From the NCBI GenBank assembly GCA_000827495.1, contig KN817551.1:110039-174038 (forward strand): a DNA stretch of 64,000 nt, in the 5' to 3' direction. A program made the translations under genes and the position numbers. Source of the stretch: Hypholoma sublateritium FD-334 SS-4 (Eukaryota > Basidiomycota > Agaricomycetes > Agaricales > Strophariaceae). Of this stretch, positions 55,076 to 64,000 are shown piece after piece. Each line of letters starts with the position of its first letter. Position 1 is the stretch's first letter. The notes beneath the pieces are model-generated. The model saw only the letters and a list, made by a program, of their open reading frames with translations, searched no databases and had not been told where the DNA came from.

Positions 55076-57389
55076 ACCTTATTATGTACCCCCAATGGAT
55101 AGAAACCCGATAACTACCTGTATGGCCCCATGTATCATCCCCGGTAGCTACAAGGGCTTGGATAGAATCCATAAGCCCTGTCAAAGACCTGTCCAGTGAG
55201 ATCCCATCCATTGAATATCGGGATCCATCCATAGGTTTTGCTGGACGTGCGCATACGCACGCGCACGCGCATGCTGTAACCAGTGTGCGCTGTTACGCGC
55301 TTTCGACGCATAAGAGTATGTTAAATGATAGCTCCTGTAATGAACGCAGCGCGCACTCTAGAGGCGCCTCAAAAGCAATACAATTGTGCGCTGCGGGGAC
55401 ACTGGCGCGGGTATTTTTTATGCGTGCCGGTTCATTGATGCGCGCATGCGGCGGCGGATGTTCTTATTGCGTGTTCACCACAGCACGACACTAGTATGTT
55501 CGCGCCTACACAGTACACTGAACTCATGCGTGTTGTGCGCATATACATGCAAGTGCCCGCCATCCTGAACGGGCGCGCGCCACATATGTCATGCAATTAA
55601 ATTTTGTCCATCCATACGGCATCCATGGTACAATAATATCCATCCATTGCCTAGAATACATCAACATACATTGATTATGGATGCGTTACGGGGCTATACA
55701 TTGGCAATCCATTAGCCATGCATTTATTTTTAATTATACATTGCAGGTACGCATTGCTCATGCCGAAATCCTATCCATCGACCATGGATTCATGATCCAT
55801 TGGTCATGGATGCCATTTCGTAGCTTATTTTGTCAGATATATGTATTCAAGAATCAAGAAATATTATACGGAAAATAAACATACAATATATGTGATTAAC
55901 AAAGATTGTACGTGGATTATTTGTGATGCTTATGGAGGCATCGGGCTAGTTGGTATTTGGTTGTGTTCGACCCATGTACTGGAGAGTGGATCACACGGCT
56001 CGGTTGTACTCCTTGTTTCCCTCATGCCATTGTTAGTCTTCGATAGCGGGTCTACAAGTCAATTTATGTTTGATCTAGACAGTTTATGTTACCTGTGACT
56101 TGTAAGCACCCTAAGACGAGTCGAAGATAAACAACTCACTTCGTCACTTCGTCACCTTGTTATTTTATATTTTATGCTTAGGTTTTGCCTCAATCCTGAT
56201 TTCTATCCTTGACGCGAGTTGAAATATATTTTATGAGTATATGTACGTCCCAGTATGAGCATCTACAGACTTCTTATCATAGCGGCTCTTGTCTTTTGCA
56301 CGATTTGCCACGAGTTTGGCCTCGGGAGTGTGATAGATACAGTTGCAACCCATGATGTAAGGTAAGTTCTTGTTTAAAGATCATAGTTGACTTCACCTAC
56401 TAACGTGTGTCGTCTAACCTTTATTTCCTTCCTCTCAAGAGACCGTCCTAACAACACCCAAATTAGAAGAATAACTTGAAGGCGTGATAAATGCAATCTT
56501 GAACATATCCAATGACTTTACATTTGTTCGTGACTTTTCTTTGCTTTGATAGCTATCATTCGACTATCATTTAATAAAAATAAATATCCGATGGATGATG
56601 TTGGAAAGATTGATGTATAATGTCAATGGATTTGGGATGGATGTCGGATGGATGTGATGAGATTTAGACATGTATACGTCTCCAGTAATCGGATGTATCA
56701 ATGGATCGGTATCCTTGATTCCTATCTACATCCGTCCATTCAGTTTGGTTGCAAATGGATGTGGGATGGATAGGGCCGCGGCGGTGTGGCGGACGCAGGA
56801 TGGATACAAATGGACGCTGAATAGATGTGGGATGGATATCCTGGAATCTGTATGGATATTGCTACTGAACCAGGAAGCATTGTACCGGCTATTCCCGAAG
56901 CAAAAGGATGGATAGAATGTGTTAAGTACATACTGTTATATCAGGGAATATCGGGCACATGGCGGGAAGGGGGGTTACAAAGTACATCGACGAGCAGCAC
57001 ATATACAAGTACAGAATATACTGGGAAGCCGTAGTGGGAACCGTGCGCGAGGCATGTAGACCAATTGATACAGTGGCGTCCCGAACTGGATTCACTGCCC
57101 AGACTGATGGATCAAGACCACGGTAAGATCGACGTCTGCCTGCATTGATGATGGATGGTGCATGGATGGAGCATAAGGTTTAATACATCGAATCCATGGA
57201 TATGTTTTACTGGTTGGATAGAGTATTAGAGATAGTACATCACTTCTATGGATAGACTGCTAGTTGAACGTTGATGTATCCTTTGGTTGATAATGGTGTT
57301 TTGACAGCAGCGTTAACTACCGTGGCGGATACATCATGCTATACCCGTTAGTTACCGTGTTGTATCCATCAAAGCTACAGCATTGCCTG
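55076..57389. mobile_element. 2.3 kb non-autonomous DNA element with ATCCATC/GGATGGA subterminal repeats
   Basis: An 8-bp direct repeat GCATGTAC flanks it (55068-55075 and 57390-57397); copies 4 and 5 have the uninterrupted sequence CTGCATGTACCCATCTGC. The left half is rich in ATCCATC and the right half in GGATGGA, an inverted arrangement of subterminal repeats. The ends are weakly inverted (TGTACCCCCAATGGATA against TGTAGCTTTGATGGATA). No transposase frame was found; its open frames (such as 55841-56098) match nothing. The 8-bp duplication suggests a hAT-type helper. Confidence 0.72.
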
Positions 57390-58254
57390 GCATGTACCCA
57401 TCTGCACATATATTTTCAGGGATCGTTACAAAGTTTGATAAATTACTTACAATTTGTATTATTCATTGTATTCATTGGATATCGGTATTTGATGGTTATT
57501 CTTCATATATATGCGTGCCACAGTCGGGGCCGAACGGTACTCTGTCCGGAAGAGAGACTTTAATAGCGAATTCTGGAGCCTTCTGTAGTGCGTGGATTCC
57601 AGAGGCGCGTATTTTCTGGGGCGTCCATTTCAGAAAAGCACTCCGAAAAGTGTCTTTGACTGTTCGCTGCATCTCTACGACACCCGCGCTTCTGTTTATC
57701 AGTTCCAGCGGAGGGGAACCATCCCGCCCGTCCTAACCTGCCATGGTATTTTGGCTGTGCGTCATTTTGAGTTTCGAGCTTCAAAATACAGGTAGCCTAT
57801 GTAAAGTATTGCAGAGCATAAAATAGTGGTAACAACGATGCAGATGCCCCAGGCACGGTGAGTACCGCCACACATAAACGTTCACAGCGCATCGCACATC
57901 TACCAAGCGTGTCGAACGTTCACCGCGACGCATCAGAGATCCAATGGACCTCGATGCGTGCGCAGCGCGCATTCTGTGCTCTATTCCAAGAAAAATGGAT
58001 TCAAGGCCCCTCCGTGTGTATGTATGAGGTGTAGGGCGTTCACCGCCGTATTGCAGGCTCACCGCGAGCGCTCCCCAGTGCCTTGGAGTAGCGAACCTTC
58101 GGCGGTAAGCAACACTATTCAATGGCGCTCAACGCGTCTAATTTTTGAGCGCGTGTGTCAGAGTATATAACCATTCAACTTGCGCAGCACAAGAGTGCTG
58201 ATCATAATACAATTTAGTACGTTGACCTTTAATCTTCAACAACACACGCAGCAA

Positions 58255-58960
58255 TTATTTAACAGGCCGACGATATCTATGAACTCCAACCATCTGGCTG
58301 CACCATCCAACAGCGTCCTGCGGGCGTAGTGAACGACACGCGTGCGAATGTGCGGCGTACCGCGTATTTGCGCTCCCGCACGAGCGACGCTGAGAAGGCG
58401 CGCGGCCCGCACACGTCCACTGAAGAAGAACTTAAATTGGATGAGGACCGCCGTCCGCTGGCGCATCGGCGCGGCGGTCCAAGGTCCGGTCCCAAGCCCT
58501 CCTTCAGTGGGCGCGCGGCGGGGGGCATATGCGAACACGGGGAGTGGGAATCATATCCGGGGGGAGCTAGAGAGGGTGTCACAACGAGCAATGCTGACAA
58601 TACGTACGCACATCTCAGCGCTCCACCAAGGACCGGGGCGCGCGCGACCGCATATATGGGCCGATCTGCGTACGGCGGTGAGATGCATGGTCAGCGAGCG
58701 ATTCGGCCGCGCGACGTACGGCAAACAGCGCGAACACAGAGTACCGTACGCGTATCTCACCCACCGCGCGAACGACGAGAGAACGCGAGCGATCCCGTCC
58801 ATGTCCTCTGAAGAAGATCCGAGATTTGATGAAAACCGCCGTCCGCCTGGCGTATCGCGGGCGGCGGTCCAAAGTCCGATCCCAACCTCCTTCAGGCGGC
58901 GCGCGCGGGGTGCATATGCGAACGAGGGAAGGGGGATGCTATCAGTGGGGAGGTCGAGTG
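58255..58960. repeat. Two C blocks of unit 7
   Basis: Two tandem copies of the C block, each with the hairpin arms GGACCGCC/GGCGGTCC (58444-58481 and, with a decayed left arm, 58835-58868). A D motif lies between them at 58650. Confidence 0.55.
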
Positions 58961-60439
58961 GATAAGGAGTAGGGAGAATAACGCTGGATGATTCGCTGGA
59001 GTGCAGCGCGGGCGCGACCTGGCGCGACCACATATATGGGTGGGACCTACCTAGGGGTGAGATACAGTCAGCGGCGATTCAGCGAGCAACGTACCGCGGC
59101 TTGCGTGATGCGCTGCATGAGTCGTGCTGTTGATATTGGGCTGAGGCGCCCCGCCGCCGTGAAGGGCGCGGGGCGACTGCATATATGAGGGGGACCTGCG
59201 GAGGGCGGTGAGATGCTGTCATCGTAGGATTCGGCGCGCGCGACGTACCGCCTCTTCGGGGAGCGCTCCGGGAGTCACTGTGTGTTGATGTTGCTCATGA
59301 ATGCCAAAAATCGAACGGCGGAGCGGACCCCTGTCCAAGTTTAGTCGGGCACGGACAGATAAACAGGGCACGGACAGAAAAACACGGCACACCCGCACGC
59401 ACACAAGCCGGATTTTTACGCAGAGCAATACCCATAGGGACAGCGGCCATACGCACTGCGAACGGCGCGATCGCCCATGAGGATGCGGTGCATCGCGGCC
59501 TGTGTGAGTGGGCGAGCGCTCAGTGCATTGAGCGCAGACGCGCGATGTCAGAAGCGGGCAGATGATTGGGAGGAGATGAGGGGTGGGGGGGTTGGATGAT
59601 GACGCTCACCGAAGTATAAACCAACGGCGAGGATACGGTGAATGGGCGGTTCGGCGTGGGCGACGTACGGCGGCGCCGCGCGTGCTTCGTGCAACGCTGC
59701 GAGAGTCCCTCTATGTCGAGGTTGGGCTACGAATGCCCAGAACAGCGGACCCCTATCCAAGCGCAACATCAGTAGGTGGCGACACGCACAGAAAAACGAG
59801 GCACACCCACACGCGCACAAGCCGCAACTAGTACCTGAATAACCAATAGGGACAGCGTCCGGATGCACTGCAAGCCGCGCTGTCTCCCACGAGGGCGAGG
59901 TGTATCGCGGCCTGTGTGAGTGGGGTGAGAGCTCGGTGCGTTGAGCGCAGACGCGCGATGCGAGGATAGGGGGGTGATAGAAGGACAGGAAGGGGTGGGG
60001 AGAATGATGTGATGACGACACGCACCGGAGCGTGAACCGACGGCGAAAAGGACCCGGGTAGGGCAGGATATCCGTAAACGACGCCGGCGCCTGTCGGGGA
60101 TTGGGCCCGGTTTTCATGCTGCAGACACCGCTCTTGTACTTGACATCTACGTAGACCTATGAGACAGATAAGTAATTTCGTTGTAGGTATAGCGTGGGCA
60201 TGTGAAGCCAGTAACAGACACGCACCATCGGAGGCATATCCGGCAACAAGGAGACGAGGTGGTATGAACACGCACCGAAATCTCAATCGACGACACGAAA
60301 TGCGTTTCGCAGACGTTAAGAGCGTCGGCCCAAGAGTGACCTTGCGGAAGTGTCAGCCGGCGGAAACGACAACGAAGGGAGAGGGGCAACAGAAAACATG
60401 ACACACCTAACTAGGCGCATCAGCGGAACATGCCGGAGG

Positions 60440-60780
60440 GAGCGCGCGGGCGGAAGGGGGCGTTGATCAACACACGTCAGCTGCGGGAGAAAAACCACAT
60501 GAGTGAGAATGAGGTAAGGAACACGTCACTGTAAGAAACGCAGGGGGAGGGCGGAAGGAAGAGATACGGGGGATATACATCGTCTGCGGGAGTAGCACAT
60601 GCGGAAACGGAGAGGGAGGCAGAAGGGCGACGGAAACACAAAACGCACCTCAAGCACACGGACGGAGTATGCAAGCAGACCGAAGGAGCGCGCGGAGGGA
60701 GGGAGGGAGGTAGGACCTACATGGAGAATAGACATCATCTGCGGGAGCAGAAGCACACGAGTGAGAACGAGGAAGACATC
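60440..60780 (-). repeat. Block F repeats with exon-like structure on the minus strand
   Basis: Copies of CATCTGCGGGAGTAGAAGCAC (60477, 60577, 60737). On the minus strand this is a strong acceptor (GCTTCTACTCCCGCAG) followed by ATGACGTG-like sequence and, about 60 bp on, GTGTGTC-type donors. The same arrangement is seen at 34024, 37206, 37428 and 23818. Confidence 0.45.
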
Positions 60781-61111
60781 CAATACAGCTGGCCAGGATT
60801 GGGGGCAACAGGGCATACCGCCGCGGGTCGCGGGCCAGGAGGCGTTGTCATTCCAGTGTTGTGTCGCGTAGGTTTCGATACAGGGGACAGATACGGGTAC
60901 GTGCGTCGAAAAGCAGGGTTTGCGCTGCATTGAGGATGGGAGGTGGGGAGGAGGCGCGGCGTGGGTGCTTTCCCAACGTCGTTGACGGCGGCGTTTCCCG
61001 ATAATAATTCTCACGCATCTATATGCGCTATTTTGGTTTGAAATGGGTGAGAGCGCGCACCACTGCGCACCTCGGTTCCTCACAGCGCACAGTAAGATTA
61101 TCCCTTCGAGA

Positions 61112-62144
61112 GGGGCCACAGGAAATGTCCGTGGCTTGTCCGTGACTTGTCCGTGACTTGTCCGTGCGTGTCCGTGCTGTCCGTGGCACGCACAAGCCAA
61201 TGTCCGTGCATGTCCGTGCACGGTCTGCGCGCGTCCGTGCGTGAATGTACAATGGATGACATGGTGGGTGTCCGACGTCTGTGTTTGATAGTAGATATAA
61301 GCCAATACTAGAATAATAATTNACATGTAGAAATTTAATAATGGCGAATAAGTACNTATTGTTGCGCGACTTNTGTANCACCACTATTATACCATAGTTA
61401 TCAATAATAAACATGGTTTTCGCCGTGGTTTCCTTTACGGTGTTCTNTTTGTGGTTATTCAGAACTTAGGGTGAGGCTGACATTGTTTGGTCGCTAGTAG
61501 GGTAAGCNNTACGATACACTTGAACCCACCTGTCGCCCACTTCAGTAAATCATCGGTTATGCAATACTTATATGTAGTCTACATATTACCTCTAGCCGTT
61601 TGATACAACAATTGTGATCTATATCTGCATAAATACATACCAAGCTTAGCTTCNCAATACAATTGCCTCTGAGAGGGCAGTTGGCGGTAATNTGATCAGG
61701 AACAATNTTTTGGGGCCGATTTCATTTATATTCTAGGTGTGAATCGGCTACCGGTAACCCAAAGTGGAAAATACTACTTAAAATGGGCATGAAAAGTTCC
61801 GAGTCAGTGTACTTATCATATTGCTATGTGCGTACTGTACGTCTTGTGTACAGGCTAATGTACGTGCATGTCCGCGCGTGTCCGTGCATGTCCGTGCGTG
61901 TCCGTGCATGGTCCGTGCATGTCCGTGCAGTGTCCGTGCGTGCCTGTGCATATATCTGTCTCCAGAGCTAATATATCTCCATTATAGGTTATCTTTTATC
62001 ATGGCTGATGCTCAACTACTTACGGGAACACTGCATGTAAGTTATTGGCAAATTATTGACGAAGAATGATCTGTTCTCAAACGTGCACGGACAGCACGGA
62101 CAGCACGGACGTGCACGGACGTGCACGGACATTTACCCGTGCCC
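61112..62144. mobile_element. 1.03 kb non-autonomous hAT-like element
   Basis: An 8-bp duplication CTTCGAGA flanks it (61104-61111 and 62145-62152); unit 6 has the related empty site TCGCGAGCTT near 37800. The termini are GGGGCCACAGGAAATGTCCG on the left and GGGCACGGGTAAATGTCCGT (reverse complement) on the right. Both subtermini carry dense GTCCGTG/CACGGAC arrays (61120-61240, 61870-61940, 62085-62130). Several ambiguous bases occur inside. It has no coding capacity. Confidence 0.8.
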
Positions 62145-62715
62145 CTTCGAGAGCTGTAAGAACGTCTGAACATTACCAGAGCTATAATGCCGAATAATTG
62201 AAGGATTATGAGAAGAAAACGGATGCGCGTATAAATGAATATTCCTGTAATATTTCACCGGGGCCCCAGAGGCTACGTTCCCTCATAATGCGCTCAGCTT
62301 CAGGCGTAGATTTACACACTGGACCGGCGCATGTATGCGCCCAGAAATCTCTCTTATAATCATCTTTGATTGAGAGGAATTTCAGACATCCAGATGGTGT
62401 ACGCGTCTGCAGGCGTCCGCGCGCATCAACTGAGCTACAACTTCATACCTCAACAAATAGCACATAGTATCTCGAAATAAACATATGTTTATAACCCATA
62501 ATATACCAGTGGATCTGCAACCATCGTAAGAGAGAATGCGGCCACCCGCACTGGCTGCATAATCACGCAGCACGAGGTGGCCTTACTCCCAAAATTCTGC
62601 GTGTCGGCCTTGAAACCACAGCCACGTCAAGGCCTACATTTTGGGAAGGGACAATAGCGCACACTGTCAGGCCTCGTATCCCAGATGTGGCTAAACGCGG
62701 CCACATTTCTAACGC

Positions 62716-62721
62716 TATAAA
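62716..62721 (+). promoter_or_regulatory. TATA box of array gene copy 9
   Basis: TATAAA 64 bp before the ATG. The upstream palindrome is degenerate here (AGCCACGTCAAGGCC near 62618). Confidence 0.55.
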
Positions 62722-62779
62722 ACCAGCGTCGAACAGGTTGATATCGACCATTCCTGCCCCAGTCGAAATCCCCTCAAAC

Positions 62780-63871
62780 ATGCCAACAAATCTTGCCTCC
62801 GTGCTAATCATCTTCTACGCTGCAAAGGACCGCACCACTCCATTGCACCAAGCACGCTACCTGATTGACCCCACCCAGACCGCAGCACAGGTGGCGCGCC
62901 ACCGCGGAGGCCGCGAAACCTGATCCACGTAACGCGTGGGCATCTGCCCGCGGAACGAAGCTGTGTGCGTATGCCCGTTCGTTCCCTCTCCCCGCCTTAT
63001 ACTCACTGAACCGAAAAGTCAGAGTCGATCGACAGCAAATCTTCCGCGCGCAGGAGGAACGTGACGCGCCCACCGCGCTCGGTGTCCGCCGCGTTATCTA
63101 CGCGGTGTCCGCGCCGCCGGGCAGCCCGATCGACACGCTCGTCTTCAGCTATCGACGCGACGCATGGAATGACAGGAAATATACGCCTTTCACAAACACA
63201 GGCGTGCTCGCGTTCACAGATTCCGAGGAGTGCGTCTGCGCGCTCTTGTCTTTCAAACCCTCAACACTGCTACTGGAATGCCTCTACGCTATCTTCGTGC
63301 ACGGGGGCGCACACCACCACCCGGCGATGATGCCGGCATACCTGCTAAGGGCATAGGCGCAATCGAGCGGAAATGCCCGGCGTACCGTAGGATTGAGTTC
63401 TTTGAGGTATTTTTTATAACTCCTTGCCCTCACCGCCTCCGATTTTCTGATGTATTTGATGTAGTTTAGGAGGCGAAGGTAACGGCAATCATCGGCACCA
63501 TCGTGTTCCGCACGAAGGGTGAATTCATCCAAGACGTCGTCGATAGGAAGCTTAACCGCGACACCGCGCAGGCGCGGTCGGTGTGCTCACCGTTGAACAA
63601 GTGGCTATTTGATAGTTTCCAACCGAAAGTTCCCCGAGTCATCGACGTCGTCGACGTCCATATGGTCATATACAAAGAGTGAACAAAGGACAATCGAGGC
63701 AGAGCTTACATCAAAACGAGACACAACAGAAATTCATCGGCATCGACCCTAATTGAACGGGTAGATTCAGCGTGGAGTAACAACTTGGAAATCCTGGTCC
63801 CGCATATTCCTCGCCCAGTTAGCGGAGTACCATGGATACAGTTCTTCTGCCACGACTCAGCCCGAGGTTGA
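62780..63871 (+). pseudogene. Array gene family, copy 9 (unknown function, one in-frame stop)
   Basis: The first exon starts at 62780 (MPTNLASVLIIFYAAKDRTT) with LHQARYLIDPTQT. A middle open stretch (62865-63356) has VRVDRQQIFRAQEERDAPTA and FSYRRDAWNDRKYTPFTNTG. A junction ECPAYRRIEFFE-like segment (KCPAYRRIEFFE) joins in phase across an intron (donor GTATTT at about 63404, acceptor TAGTTTAG at 63469) to 63470-63871. That exon reads EAKVTAIIGTIVFRTKGEFI, then VDVHMVIYKE, TGA at 63680-63682, and continues in the same frame TKDNRGRAYIKTRHN to WIQFFCHDSARG. The TGA looks like a CGA-to-TGA change. No known domain is recognised; this copy shows the longest distinct C-terminal part of the family. 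Confidence 0.45.
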
Positions 63872-64000
63872 GATCGCCTATTCATTGGTTTATTTATCTT
63901 CCACGACATCTTGATTTCTACTCACATACAATTTCATACTAACACTCTACAATCATCCCGTCTAATTCGACTACGCTGTGCTTTCCATCTCATTTTTTGT

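Larger units (their letters stand above)
37800..61103 (+). repeat. Array unit 7, split by nested insertions
   Basis: Host sequence is 37800-37869, then 41943-42735, 54845-55075 and 57390-61103. It holds array gene copy 8, block B (57430-57525), C blocks (58255-58600 and 58790-58960), D motifs (58650, 59030, 59178), E repeats (59402, 59815), F elements (60477, 60577, 60737) and end block G (60980-61103). Three mobile elements interrupt it: Harbinger, the 12 kb transposon and the 2.3 kb element. No gene beyond copy 8 is supported in host parts. Confidence 0.7.
62153..64000 (+). repeat. Array unit 8 (start only)
   Basis: Leader with TCTGCAGGCGTC (62407), the uninterrupted site corresponding to the Harbinger insertion (62450), promoter and array gene copy 9. 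It runs off the window. Confidence 0.65.

Noticed and set aside
61112..61240. CRISPR-like repetition of GTCCGTG
   Set aside because: Repeats are short, irregularly spaced and mirrored at the other end of a transposon; they are subterminal repeats.
1..64000. Telomere repeats supporting a chromosome end
   Set aside because: No TTAGGG/CCCTAA tract was found; the subtelomeric idea rests only on the array structure.

Overview
The window looks like a transposon-rich, possibly subtelomeric region of a filamentous basidiomycete (Agaricomycetes-type). The support is short 48-67 bp introns with GTATGT-like donors and YAG acceptors, a PIF/Harbinger element with the usual two genes, a tyrosine-recombinase retrotransposon with inverted terminal repeats, and a very large DNA transposon of a type I associate with mushroom-forming fungi. 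No telomere repeats, rRNA, convincing tRNA or CRISPR array is visible. The species cannot be named from the sequence.

Region 1 (1-10170): six short-chain dehydrogenase/reductase (SDR) paralogues lie head to tail on the minus strand. Each has several introns, and four have a TATA-like box about 50-70 bp upstream of the ATG. The cluster appears to have arisen by tandem duplication.

Region 2 (about 12150-64000): a head-to-tail array of degenerate 2.4-6 kb units, all in the same orientation. Each unit starts with a conserved promoter (a 13-bp GCCACA-N-TGTGGC palindrome followed by a TATAAA box 64-81 bp before the ATG). This drives an unknown gene whose first exon carries the motif [HQ]QAR[YND]LI[ED]P. 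Nine copies are present; downstream exons differ among copies, but several share a last exon ending around DAMYVNEE. More complete units continue into GC-rich non-coding blocks: a palindrome-bearing block (C), a ~75-bp minisatellite-like block (D), a ~400-bp repeat (E), and a minus-strand exon-like repeat (F).

Region 3: at least five mobile insertions sit inside the array, and related units serve as empty-site references for most of them. They are a 0.97 kb TIR element (16281-17253), a 4.07 kb Harbinger element (37870-41942), a 12.1 kb DNA transposon (42736-54844, 8-bp target duplication), a 2.3 kb non-autonomous element (55076-57389, 8-bp duplication) and a 1.03 kb non-autonomous element (61112-62144, 8-bp duplication). 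The 12.1 kb transposon is itself interrupted by a 6.2 kb DIRS-like retrotransposon (47617-53804).

The most interesting object is the 12.1 kb element. Its single large gene encodes AT-hooks, a zinc-binding region, a candidate DD(E) transposase core with a complete DEDDy (WRN-type) 3'-5' exonuclease lying between the second Asp and the candidate Glu, and a C-terminal cysteine-rich module. The copy here is dead: it has an in-frame TGA and the nested retroelement.
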